Shown in pieces: positions 55,561 through 63,939 of a stretch of 64,000 nucleotides of DNA. Within the stretch, counting starts at the first letter, position 1. Every line of letters starts with the position of its first letter. The notes beneath the pieces were generated by a model, which was not told where the DNA came from, did not search any database, and worked only from the letters and a program-made list of their open reading frames with translations. Source of the DNA: Massilia sp. IC2-278 (GTDB lineage Bacteria > Pseudomonadota > Gammaproteobacteria > Burkholderiales > Burkholderiaceae_D); NCBI RefSeq assembly GCF_020708045.1, contig NZ_JAJFES010000015.1, positions 1 to 64,000 on the forward strand. The letters are read 5' to 3'. A program made the position numbers and the translations under genes.

Positions 55561-58401
55561 CTAGCGCAGCAGCTTCAGCCCCGGCGGCAGCGCCTCGCCC
55601 AGCATCCGCGTCTCGCTGGCCTGGTCCAGCTCTACTACCTCGCGCACCATCGCGGTCCATGACGAGGGCGCGCCAGTTGCCCCGAGACGGCGCAGTACCT
55701 CAAGCCGCACCGGCTCCGACACGTCGCGCGAGCGGTCGCCCGTCATGCGCGCGATGTGGGTGGCGGCAAAGCCCGCCGGCTCGACCTTCTTCCAGTCCAG
55801 CTTCAGCAATTTGCCCAGCCATTCCTCGGCCGCCTCGCTTGGAGCCACCTCGTGCGCGCTGCCGTGGAAGGACTGGCGCGCACCGACCCGGCCCAGCGCC
55901 CACAAATAGCGCGTATAGCTGGCCGCCGTCTTCGCATCCAGCTTCGCGCCGCTCGATGGAATGGCCTCGATCTGCTCCATCATCCAGTTCCCGATCTCGG
56001 CCTTGTATGCGGACGGAATCCGTTCCAGCGAGGCGCCCAGGCGCAGCATGTCCTCTTCGCTGCCGTCGACCAGGGTAATGGGCCGCTTGCCGCGTTCCGA
56101 CGCATCGGCCTGCAGGTTGAAGGCGAAGTCGTCGAGCAAACGCAGCTGCGCGTCGGTGTCGAGACCGCCGGCCACGCGACGCCACAGCGTCCACCATTCG
56201 GCGCGCACCTGGCTGTCCTTGTGGTACTGCACGCCAGGCTCGAACATTGCCCACAGCTGCTCAATGCGCCAGCCGTCGAGCGGGTGGCCGAAGCCGGGAC
56301 GCAGCGCGTAGCCGGCCAGGTTCAGCCAGGCGCGTTCGTGCTCGGCGGACCTGCGGCGGCCCTTGGCGCGTTCCATCAGCGCGTCGAACAAACGGCGCAG
56401 CAGCGGCGTGGCCCAGCCTTCGCGCCGGCCCAGCAGGTGTTCCAGGCTGGCGCGCAGCTGGCGTACCTCTTTTGGGTCGACCTGTTTCGAGCGGGTGCCG
56501 AAGATGCGGTCGATCCTGTCGATGGCAGCGCCCAGTTGCGGCGGCAGCGTTTCTTCTTCCGGCGTTTCAAGGATGTCGCCGCCTTCGGCCTCGCGCAACT
56601 GGAAAGCCAATTGCCAGCGCTGGCCATCGGCGGCCACGCAATGCACTTCCAGCGAACCGACTTCGCTCAGCGTCGTCACCAGTTGCACCGGAATGTCGCT
56701 CAGGGCCGCCGCACCGGGCGCGGCGCGCAGCACGGTGGCGATCGGCGGCAGGCGTACCACGTCATTTGCAGGCAGGTCGACCAGTTCGCCCGGCTGCGGC
56801 GCCTGGCCGGCATCGGCAATCGTCGACACCAGGTGGAAGCGCACCGGCCGCCCCAGGCGCAGCGCGAACGTGCGATCGATCAGGCGTACCTCGGTGGCGG
56901 CAGGCGTCCCGCGCGGCAGCAGGCAGACCGCGCGCAGGGCGCCGCCGCTGGCGCGTTCGCCTTCCAACAGCAGGTAGTAGCTGCGCGCCGCGCCGCTTTC
57001 GATGGATGGGGCCTGGCCCTGGCGCGCCAGCGAATAGGCAACGCCGCCACGGGCGACAGCCACGTCCGGATTCTCATTGTGCAGGATGGTGAGCGGGGCG
57101 CCGCGCCAGCGTACCAGCACTTCGCTCAGGCGATTGGCCAGCGCCACGCCACGGAACACGCCGCCGTTCAGCAGCAAGGTGTCCGGCACGGGCAGGGTGT
57201 CGTCGTCCGCGGGCAGGCCGAGCGCTTCACGCGCCGCCGCCGCGTGCTGGCGCAGGAAGCCCGCCAGGTGGTGCGTGACAGCCGGATCGCTCGCATACGG
57301 CAGGCCGAATTCGACGATGCCGGCACGCGCGCGCCGTGCGCCTTCCTGCTCCACGTTGAGCGGGAAGAAGCCGTCCAGCACCACGCGCTCGATGTCTTCG
57401 CGGCGCAGATCGGCCTTGCGGCTGCCGCCGATCAGGCGCGAGCCGGAGCCGAGCAGGGTCACGCTCACAACTTCCGGCGCGTCGGGCGCCAGCAACTGTT
57501 CCTTGGCGGCGCGGCAGCGTTCGGTCAGTTGGGCCAGGCGCGCGGCGCTCAGGCGTTCGCGCGGCGCGCTGTCGCCGGCGGCTTCGTTCATGCGTGATTC
57601 GACCAGATGGGCCAGCGCCAGGTCCATGTTGTCGCCACCGAGGATCAGGTGGTTGCCGACGCCGATACGGCTCAAGACCGGTTCGCCCTCGACCAGTTCG
57701 ACCTTGACCAGGCTGAAGTCGGTGGTGCCGCCGCCGACGTCGGCGACCAGCACCAGGCGCGTCTGCGCCAGGTCTTGCGTCAGCGTGGCACGGTGGCGGT
57801 ACAGCCAGTCGTACAGCGCCGCCTGCGGTTCTTCCAGCAGGCGCAGTTGCGGCAGGCCGGCCAGCCTGGCCGCTTCCAGCGTGAGGGCACGCGCGCCTTC
57901 GTCGAACGAGGCCGGTACGGTGAGGACCAGTTCCTGCCGTTCGAGCGGCTGGGAGGGGAAACGGGTATTCCAGTTGGCGCGCAGGTGGGCCAGGTAGCTG
58001 GCGCTGGCGGCCACCGGCGAGACCTTGGGTACATCGGGCTCGGCGCCCCAGGGCAGGATGGCCGCCATGCGGTCGACGCCGGGATGCGAGAGCCAGCTCT
58101 TGGCGCTGGCCACCAGCCGGCCCGGCGTCGCGGCGCCGAGATGGCGCGCCAGGCGTCCGACGGCGACTTGCGCCACGCCGGCCACGTCGTCCTGCAGCCA
58201 GGGCAGTTGTAGTTCGCCGGCGGCCAGTTCGCCTTCGGCCGGGTGGTAGCGGTTCGAGGGCAGCAGCGGCGCGCCGGTCACTTCGCCCGGCGCCACCAAT
58301 TGGTCAATCAGGAAAAGCTCGACCTCTGCAGCACCGGGCGCCGCATAAGCCAGCACCGTATTCGTGGTGCCGAGGTCGATGCTGACCAGCCAGGGTTTCA
58401 C
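55561..58401 (-). CDS. divergent Hsp70-family protein with large C-terminal extension
   Basis: The 946-aa protein has a DnaK-like nucleotide-binding domain (about 1-470) with SIDLGTTNTVLAYA, VADVGGGTTDFSLV and LLNGGVFRGVALANRL. Instead of the canonical substrate-binding domain it continues for about 450 residues. This part includes YALRPGFGHPLDGWRIEQLW (about 690), which fits DUF3731 seen at the ends of such Hsp70-like proteins. It starts at a GTG overlapping the stop of the second Hsp70 gene by 4 nt and is last in a DUF2760-Hsp70-Hsp70 operon. The role is unknown; the family is distinct from DnaK, HscA and HscC. Confidence 0.88.
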   Translation of the reverse strand: MKPWLVSIDLGTTNTVLAYAAPGAAEVELFLIDQLVAPGEVTGAPLLPSNRYHPAEGELAAGELQLPWLQDDVAGVAQVAVGRLARHLGAATPGRLVASAKSWLSHPGVDRMAAILPWGAEPDVPKVSPVAASASYLAHLRANWNTRFPSQPLERQELVLTVPASFDEGARALTLEAARLAGLPQLRLLEEPQAALYDWLYRHRATLTQDLAQTRLVLVADVGGGTTDFSLVKVELVEGEPVLSRIGVGNHLILGGDNMDLALAHLVESRMNEAAGDSAPRERLSAARLAQLTERCRAAKEQLLAPDAPEVVSVTLLGSGSRLIGGSRKADLRREDIERVVLDGFFPLNVEQEGARRARAGIVEFGLPYASDPAVTHHLAGFLRQHAAAAREALGLPADDDTLPVPDTLLLNGGVFRGVALANRLSEVLVRWRGAPLTILHNENPDVAVARGGVAYSLARQGQAPSIESGAARSYYLLLEGERASGGALRAVCLLPRGTPAATEVRLIDRTFALRLGRPVRFHLVSTIADAGQAPQPGELVDLPANDVVRLPPIATVLRAAPGAAALSDIPVQLVTTLSEVGSLEVHCVAADGQRWQLAFQLREAEGGDILETPEEETLPPQLGAAIDRIDRIFGTRSKQVDPKEVRQLRASLEHLLGRREGWATPLLRRLFDALMERAKGRRRSAEHERAWLNLAGYALRPGFGHPLDGWRIEQLWAMFEPGVQYHKDSQVRAEWWTLWRRVAGGLDTDAQLRLLDDFAFNLQADASERGKRPITLVDGSEEDMLRLGASLERIPSAYKAEIGNWMMEQIEAIPSSGAKLDAKTAASYTRYLWALGRVGARQSFHGSAHEVAPSEAAEEWLGKLLKLDWKKVEPAGFAATHIARMTGDRSRDVSEPVRLEVLRRLGATGAPSSWTAMVREVVELDQASETRMLGEALPPGLKLLR

Positions 58402-60242
58402 TGGTTGTCAGTGTTACGAACGTCGAACTCGACTTTCCAGCGCTGGCCTTCCGGCGACAGTGCCGCCAGTTCCAGCGTGCCCGCCTCGGTGGCCAGCGCG
58501 TGCAGCTTCACCTGCACCACGTCGCCCGGCGTACGGCCCTCGGCCGGCAGGGTGGCCTGGATCTCGTTCATTTCCTGCAGCTCGTCCGGACCCCAGAAAT
58601 CGAGCACGTCGCCGATCTGGTCTTGCCGGCGCGTGGTCGAGCCGAAGAAGCGGAAGTGCACCGGCTCGCCCACCACCAGGCCGAATTCCTGGCCCGGCAG
58701 TTCGAGTTCGCCGCCTTCTTCCATGCCGAAAGGCGCCACGCACAGGGCCTGGATCGGCGGCTCCATGCCGGGAATCGCCGGCATCGAGGACTCCACGCCC
58801 ACGTAGTACGAGCGCGCCGTGCCGCCGCGGATACGCACGCCGCCGCCACGGCGGGCGTAGCTGTAGTAGGCCGCGCCACGCGCGACGGCCAGGTCGAGGT
58901 CGGCGCCTTCGAGCATGCGCGCCGGTTCCGCGCCTTCCATGTAGAGCCAGTCGTTGATGGTGTCCATCACGCGCTGGGACAGGATGCCTGACTTGAACAC
59001 GCCGCCGTTGAACAGCACCGCGCTCGGATGCAGGAAGGAATGTTCGGCCGACACGCGGCCTGCAAAGCCTTCCAGCTCGGCGGTGGCGCCGGCCTGGCGC
59101 GCCAGGAAGGCGCTGAGGTGTTTGGTGATCGCCGCATCCTGCGCGTAGGGCAGGCCAAGCTGCGTCAGGCCGGCGCGGGTGCGCGTGGCCGGGCGGGCAG
59201 ACGCTTCCACGCGCGGGAAGAAACCGTCGGTGATGAAGGCGGTGACTTCCTCGCGCGTGAGTTCGGTGCGGATCGAGCCGCCGATGAGTTTCGAGCCGCG
59301 GCTCGGCACCACGATCGGCCAGGTGGTGGCGTTCGGGTCGGCCAGCAGGTGTTCCTTGGCGCCGCGGCAGCCGTAGGTGAGGGCGCGCATCTGCCAGGCG
59401 TCAAGTTGCGTGCCGTTGGCGGCGAGTTTACGCGCCACCAGGTGCGCCAGCGCCAGGTCCATGTTGTCGCCGCCGAGCAGGATGTGGTCGCCCACGGCCA
59501 CGCGGTGCGGCTCCAGCTTGCCGTCGCGTTCGAGGATGGCGATCAGCGAAAAGTCGCTGGTGCCGCCGCCGACGTCCACCACCAGCACGATGTCGCCGGC
59601 CTTGACTTGCTTGCGCCAGGCGCCGTTGCTGCCCTGGATCCAGCTGTACAGGGCCGCTTGCGGCTCTTCGAGCAGGGTGGCCGAGCTGTAGCCGGCGTTG
59701 CGTGCTGCTTCCGCCGTCAGTTCGCGCGCGCCCGGGTCGAACGACGCGGGAATGGTGACCGTAACTTGCTGCTGGTCGAACGGCACTTCCGGATGCGCGT
59801 GGTCCCAGGCGCGGCGCAGGTGCTGCAGGTAGCGGGTCGAGGCTTCCAGAGGCGAGACGCGCGTGACTTCTTCCGGCGCGTCCGACGGCAGGATGGCGGC
59901 GCGGCGGTCCACGCCAGGGTGGCACAGCCAGCTCTTGGCCGACGACACCAGGCGGATCGGCGTGGTGGCGCCACGGCTGCGCGCCATTTCGCCGGCGACC
60001 GCCGTTTCACCTTCGGTCGACCAGGGCAGGGCCAGTTCGCCCGGCGCCAGTTCGTCCGGATGCGGCAGGTAGAGGAAGGACGGCAGCAGCGGCAGCGCTT
60101 CCACGGTGCCCGGTGCGCTCAGCTGCGGAATCGGCAGCACGCCGTGCGCGGTCTGCTCGCCGTCGCTCGCTTCCAGGTCGACGTAGGACAGGGCGCTGTG
60201 CGTCGTGCCCAGGTCGATACCGATGGCGTAACGGGCGCTCAC
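58398..60242 (-). CDS. divergent Hsp70-family protein, 614 aa
   Basis: The protein carries the phosphate and adenosine motifs of the Hsp70/actin fold: AIGIDLGTTHSALSYVD (residues 6-22), LVVDVGGGTSDFSLIAI and LFNGGVFKSGILSQR. It also has LVSSAKSWLCHPGVDRRAAI, shared almost verbatim with the downstream larger paralogue (LVASAKSWLSHPGVDRMAAI). The region after the ATPase domain is about 150 residues and does not look like a DnaK peptide-binding domain. The GTG start overlaps the DUF2760 stop by 4 nt. The two Hsp70s are probably translated in step and may act together. Confidence 0.9.
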   Translation of the reverse strand: MSARYAIGIDLGTTHSALSYVDLEASDGEQTAHGVLPIPQLSAPGTVEALPLLPSFLYLPHPDELAPGELALPWSTEGETAVAGEMARSRGATTPIRLVSSAKSWLCHPGVDRRAAILPSDAPEEVTRVSPLEASTRYLQHLRRAWDHAHPEVPFDQQQVTVTIPASFDPGARELTAEAARNAGYSSATLLEEPQAALYSWIQGSNGAWRKQVKAGDIVLVVDVGGGTSDFSLIAILERDGKLEPHRVAVGDHILLGGDNMDLALAHLVARKLAANGTQLDAWQMRALTYGCRGAKEHLLADPNATTWPIVVPSRGSKLIGGSIRTELTREEVTAFITDGFFPRVEASARPATRTRAGLTQLGLPYAQDAAITKHLSAFLARQAGATAELEGFAGRVSAEHSFLHPSAVLFNGGVFKSGILSQRVMDTINDWLYMEGAEPARMLEGADLDLAVARGAAYYSYARRGGGVRIRGGTARSYYVGVESSMPAIPGMEPPIQALCVAPFGMEEGGELELPGQEFGLVVGEPVHFRFFGSTTRRQDQIGDVLDFWGPDELQEMNEIQATLPAEGRTPGDVVQVKLHALATEAGTLELAALSPEGQRWKVEFDVRNTDNQ

Positions 60243-60826
60243 AGTTCCACCTCGGCCGGGGCGATGACGCTGGCGTCGTGTTCCTTGGCCAGCTGCGGCA
60301 GGCGCACATCCGTGGCGCGCCAGCCGCGGTGGCTCAGCGTGCCCTTGAACGGCGCCTTGCCGACCACGTTGCCGGTCAGGCGCACGCTGGCGGCATCGAA
60401 GCCTTCTTCCAGCGTGATGCGTGCGCCTTCGGCTTCGCTGCGCACCGGGGCGATGGTGAAGTGTTCCTTCAGTACGCGGGCGCAGCCTTCGTGCACCACG
60501 CGGGCGGCGGCGCCGATGTCGGCGTCGGCATAGCTGGCCAGGTTTTCGTTGGCGAAGTCGATCAGGCGCGCTTCGCGCTGCAGCAGGGTCAGGAGCTGCA
60601 GGGCCGATTCGGGCGTGTTCACGCGCAGCGGCGTTGGAGCCGGAGCGACGGGCGCCGGTGCAGGCGTCGGGACCGGGGTTGGAGCAGGAGCGGGCGCGGC
60701 CACGGGGCCAAGCTGGTCATCGCGCACGCGCGCGGCAAATTCGGCGTCGCCGGCGGCCTTGAAGAAGGCGCCGAAGGCAAGCGACAGCCGGCTCCAGAAG
60801 CCTGGCAGTTGGGTCGGTGTATTCAT
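60239..60826 (-). CDS. DUF2760 protein, partner of the Hsp70 pair
   Basis: The 195-aa protein has an N-terminal hydrophobic-amphipathic segment (GFWSRLSLAFGAFFKAAGDA), an Ala/Pro/Val/Thr-rich linker (about 42-67) and a C-terminal DUF2760 domain. The C-terminal domain contains LQLLTLLQREARLIDFANEN, IGAAARVVHEGCARVL and KGTLSHRGWRATDVRLPQL. It is first in the operon with the two Hsp70-like genes, an arrangement I know from other proteobacteria. It may act as co-chaperone or membrane adaptor, which is inference. The ATG at 60826 was chosen over 60928 because the domain begins just after it. Confidence 0.88.
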   Translation of the reverse strand: MNTPTQLPGFWSRLSLAFGAFFKAAGDAEFAARVRDDQLGPVAAPAPAPTPVPTPAPAPVAPAPTPLRVNTPESALQLLTLLQREARLIDFANENLASYADADIGAAARVVHEGCARVLKEHFTIAPVRSEAEGARITLEEGFDAASVRLTGNVVGKAPFKGTLSHRGWRATDVRLPQLAKEHDASVIAPAEVEL

Positions 60827-60972
60827 TCTTGGTGTTCTGTAGGTGAGGGACGGGACGCTGTTGGACAGCACCGGGGTCCGGAAAACGCGAATGATACCAG
60901 TTCGACCATGAGTGGCGCACGCGTGCACCTCAGTCCTGCCGGGGCTGCGGCCTACACGCTTGCCAAAATGCG

Positions 60973-61001
60973 TTGACTTTATCTTCTGTTTGTTCTTTAA
61001 T
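60973..61001 (+). promoter_or_regulatory. sigma-70 promoter of the GbsR-type operon
   Basis: TTGACT (60973-60978) and TTTAAT (60996-61001) are separated by exactly 17 bp, a strong sigma-70 match 30 nt upstream of the ATG at 61031. It is the best-formed promoter seen in the window. Confidence 0.8.
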
Positions 61002-61018
61002 TTCTGTCATAACAGAAA
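61001..61018. promoter_or_regulatory. candidate operator overlapping the transcription start
   Basis: TTTCTGT, CATA, ACAGAAA form a perfect 7-4-7 palindrome that touches the last base of the -10 box and covers the predicted transcription start. This is where an autoregulatory MarR/GbsR-type repressor would bind. Confidence 0.7.
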
Positions 61019-61030
61019 AGAGAGAAAATC

Positions 61031-61573
61031 ATGGATATCAGCCCGACCGAACAGAAGTTCATCCTGCATTGGGGCGAGATGGGAACCCGCTGGGGCGTGA
61101 ACCGCACCGTGGCGCAGATCCATGCGCTGCTCTACCTGGCCGAGCGTCCGCTGCCGGCCGACGACATCGTCGAGGTGCTGGGCGTGGCGCGTTCGAACGT
61201 CAGCAACAGCCTGAAGGAGCTGCAGAGCTGGAAGCTGGTGCGCGTGACCCATGTGCTGGGCGACCGGCGCGACCACTTCGTGGCCTTGCAGGATGTGTGG
61301 GAAATCTTCCGCGTGATCCTGGAAGAGCGCAAGCGGCGCGAGATCGACCCCACCCTGAGCGTGCTGCGCGAGTGCGCCATCGAAGGCACCCAGGACGAGC
61401 AGCTCGACGCCGCCACGCTGGCGCGCATGCAGACCGTGCTCGAATTCCTGGAGATGCTGAGCACCACCTTCCAGGACTACCAGCACCTGTCGCCGCAGAC
61501 CCTGCAGCGCTTCATCAAGATGGGCGGCAAGGTGGCGCGCTTCCTCGGGCCGAACGATAAGGAGCCGGCATGA
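61031..61573 (+). CDS. GbsR/MarR-family transcriptional regulator
   Basis: The 180-aa protein has the GbsR-type winged helix: FILHWGEMGTRWGVNRTVAQ, LLYLAERPLPADDIVEVLGV and ARSNVSNSLKELQSW, followed by a helical dimerisation region (about 95-175). Relatives respond to small ligands and repress their own operon. AGAG precedes the ATG at good spacing. It is the first of four overlapping or closely spaced genes, and its stop overlaps the DCC gene start by 4 nt. The palindrome just upstream suggests autoregulation. Confidence 0.92.
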   Translation: MDISPTEQKFILHWGEMGTRWGVNRTVAQIHALLYLAERPLPADDIVEVLGVARSNVSNSLKELQSWKLVRVTHVLGDRRDHFVALQDVWEIFRVILEERKRREIDPTLSVLRECAIEGTQDEQLDAATLARMQTVLEFLEMLSTTFQDYQHLSPQTLQRFIKMGGKVARFLGPNDKEPA

Positions 61574-61983
61574 ACACTCTCACCCTGTATTTCGACGGCC
61601 GCTGCCCGTTCTGCGTGAAGTCCATGCTGAAGCTGAGGAAGTGGAACACGGCCGGGCACCTGGCGTTCGTCGACATCACCCAGCCCGGCTTCGACCCGGC
61701 CTTCCTCGGTGCGGACATGGCGGCGCTGAACCGCGAACTGCATGCGCGCACGCTTGATGGCCGGGTGCTGGTGGGCATCGACAGCATGCTGGCGGCCTAT
61801 ACCCTGGTGGGGCGCGGCTGGATGGTTTGGCCCCTGCGCATTCCTTTCCTGCGTCCGCTACTGGCCAATCTGTACCGCTGGTTCGCGCGGCACCGCTACG
61901 CGATTTCGCGTCGCCTCGGCATCCGCCTTCCGCAGGGCTGCGACGGCGACACCTGCGGCATCGGCAGTCCCTTCCTCAACTAG
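61570..61983 (+). CDS. DCC-family (DUF393) thiol-disulfide-type protein
   Basis: The 137-aa protein begins LTLYFDGRCPFCVKSMLKLR with the DxxCxxC motif that gives the DCC family its name. The family is a thioredoxin-like group of unproven function. A hydrophobic stretch near 85-105 (WMVWPLRIPFLRPLLANLY) and two late cysteines (GCDGDTC) are present. Its ATG overlaps the regulator stop (ATGA), and the next gene follows 9 nt after its own stop. Confidence 0.9.
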   Translation: MNTLTLYFDGRCPFCVKSMLKLRKWNTAGHLAFVDITQPGFDPAFLGADMAALNRELHARTLDGRVLVGIDSMLAAYTLVGRGWMVWPLRIPFLRPLLANLYRWFARHRYAISRRLGIRLPQGCDGDTCGIGSPFLN

Positions 61984-61992
61984 GAGCACGGC

Positions 61993-62439
61993 ATGAACAT
62001 GACTTTACGCGGATGGCTGATCCGCTGGCTGCTGCTGGTGTCGATTGCCCATGTGCTGGTGGGCGCCGTGCTGCCGTGGATGGCGGCGGCGCCGGTATTC
62101 GACGCCTACCACGGCAGTATCGAAGCCGCCTTCTGGCCTGGTGGTGCGCCGGCCGGCGCGCGCGACCTGCAAACCTGGTGGATCGCGCTGTTCGGGCCGA
62201 CGGTGCAATTGATGGCCTTGTGGATGATCGCCCTGATCCACCTGGCCGACCGCCTGCGCCAGCCGCAGGTGTGGCTATGGCTGATGGTCGGCCTCGTGAT
62301 CTGGGCGCCGCAGGACATCATCGTGTCGCTGCGCGCCGCCTGCTGGGCGCACGTCTGGGTCGATGTCGCGGCGCTCGTCGCGATGCTGCCGCCGCTGTTC
62401 TGGCTGTGGCGCCACGACCGGGCGGCGGTGGCGTCATGA
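61993..62439 (+). CDS. hypothetical membrane protein, 148 aa
   Basis: Four hydrophobic segments are visible (about 8-28, 66-88, 93-110 and 120-140), with tryptophan-rich edges. The family is not recognised. It starts 9 nt after the DCC gene and overlaps the next gene by 4 nt, so it belongs to the GbsR-type operon. In context it may form a complex with the membrane half of the downstream epimerase fusion, which is speculation. Confidence 0.8.
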   Translation: MNMTLRGWLIRWLLLVSIAHVLVGAVLPWMAAAPVFDAYHGSIEAAFWPGGAPAGARDLQTWWIALFGPTVQLMALWMIALIHLADRLRQPQVWLWLMVGLVIWAPQDIIVSLRAACWAHVWVDVAALVAMLPPLFWLWRHDRAAVAS

Positions 62440-63908
62440 ACACCCACTTGCTGGCGCTGCAGCTGATGGCGGCGCAAGGCTGCCTCGGCGCCTTCGACAC
62501 GCTGTACCACCACGAGCTCACCGAAGCCCTGCCGCAAAAGCCGGGCGCGCGGCTGGAGCTGGGCATCCATGCGACACGCGCCCTGATCTATGCGCTGCTG
62601 TTCATCGGGCTCGCGTACTGGGAATGGCATGGCGTGTTTGCGGTCGCCTTATTGGCCATCTTCGCGGTGGAGATCGTGCTCACGCTGTGGGACTTCGTGG
62701 TCGAGGACCGCACCCGCCTGCTGCCGCCCACCGAGCGCGTGACGCACACGGTATTGGCGATCAACGGCGGCGCCTTCATCACGCTGCTGGCGATGAATTT
62801 TCCGGGCTGGTATGCGGAGCCGACGGCGTTGGTATGGAGTCCGCAGGGCTGGCTCAGCGTGTTCCTGGCGCTGTGCGGCGTGGGTGTGGGCGTCTCCGGC
62901 CTGCGCGACGGCATGGCCGCGTTGCGGCTTGGGCGCGTTGGCGGGCAGGGCGTGGCCGAGGCGCCGATCGCTTTCGATGAAAAGAAGCGCACCGTGCTGG
63001 TGACCGGCGCCACCGGCTTCATCGGCCGCCAGCTGGTGCGCGCCTTGCTGCAGGACGGCCACGAGGTGATTGCCCTGACCCGCCAGCCCAGGCAGGCTGC
63101 ATGGACTTTCGACGGCAAGGTGCGCTGCATCGCCTCGATGCAGGAGGTGTCACCGGCATGCCGCGTCGATGTCGTCATCAACCTGGCCGGCGCCCGCATC
63201 CTGGGGCCGCGCTGGACGGCGAAGCGCCAGGCAGCCTTGCGCCGCAGTCGCATCGGCCTGACCGGGCAGGTGGTCGACTGGATCGCGCTCGCCGAACACA
63301 AGCCCTTTCTGATGCTGTCGGCGTCCGCCATCGGCTACTACGGCATCCAGCGCACCGGCGACGCCACGGAACTCGATGAGCGCGCACCGCCGCAAGCGAT
63401 GTTCATGTCGGACTTGTGCCGCGAATGGGAACAGGCCGCAGGCGCCGCCGCGCAATACGGCACGCAGGTGGAATGCATGCGCTTCGGCCTGGTGCTCGGC
63501 ATGGCCGGCGCGCTGCCGATGATGCTGCTGCCTATCCTGCTGGGATTGGGCGGCAGGCTGGCCAGCGGTAAGCAATGGCTGTCGTGGATCCACGTCGACG
63601 ACGTGGTGCGCGGCATGGCGCACCGCTGGCGGCTGGCGGTGGGGCAGGCCGGAGCGGCCCCTGGCATGGGCGTGAGCAATTTCACGGCCCCCGAGTGCGT
63701 GACGCAACTCGGCTTCAGCCAGGCGGCGGCGCGCATCTGGCATCGTCCCTGCGTGATGCCGACGCCGGGCTGGCCGATGCGATTGGCGCTCGGCGAACAG
63801 GCCGATTTGCTGCTGGAAGGGCAACGCGTGGCGCCGAAGCGCCTGCAGCGGGAAGGTTTCGTCTTCCGTTATCCGGGCATCGCGGCAGCCTTGCAGAGCG
63901 TGAAGTGA
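62436..63908 (+). CDS. membrane domain fused to TIGR01777-type NAD-dependent epimerase
   Basis: The 490-aa protein has two parts. Residues about 1-170 contain about four membrane segments (ALIYALLFIGLAYWEW, VFAVALLAIFAVEIVLTLW, WLSVFLALCGVGVGVSGL). Residues about 185-490 form a YfcH/TIGR01777 epimerase-like SDR domain with TVLVTGATGFIGRQLVRALL, VINLAGARILGPRWT, SASAIGYYG (with the YYG catalytic tyrosine region) and WLSWIHVDDV. The stand-alone TIGR01777 protein is about 300 aa, so the N-terminal part is a fusion. Its ATG overlaps the preceding stop by 4 nt. The substrate is unknown. Confidence 0.9.
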   Translation: MNTHLLALQLMAAQGCLGAFDTLYHHELTEALPQKPGARLELGIHATRALIYALLFIGLAYWEWHGVFAVALLAIFAVEIVLTLWDFVVEDRTRLLPPTERVTHTVLAINGGAFITLLAMNFPGWYAEPTALVWSPQGWLSVFLALCGVGVGVSGLRDGMAALRLGRVGGQGVAEAPIAFDEKKRTVLVTGATGFIGRQLVRALLQDGHEVIALTRQPRQAAWTFDGKVRCIASMQEVSPACRVDVVINLAGARILGPRWTAKRQAALRRSRIGLTGQVVDWIALAEHKPFLMLSASAIGYYGIQRTGDATELDERAPPQAMFMSDLCREWEQAAGAAAQYGTQVECMRFGLVLGMAGALPMMLLPILLGLGGRLASGKQWLSWIHVDDVVRGMAHRWRLAVGQAGAAPGMGVSNFTAPECVTQLGFSQAAARIWHRPCVMPTPGWPMRLALGEQADLLLEGQRVAPKRLQREGFVFRYPGIAAALQSVK

Positions 63909-63912
63909 ACAG

Positions 63913-63939
63913 CCGGGGTCAGGTCTGACATTCGGACAC
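63913..63939. repeat. intergenic repeat-like motif with GTCAG/CTGAC dyad
   Basis: The stretch after the epimerase gene contains GTCAG, GT, CTGAC followed by ATTCGGACAC, a pattern I associate with repeated intergenic motifs in this family. Only one copy is in this window, so repetition cannot be shown here. Confidence 0.3.
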
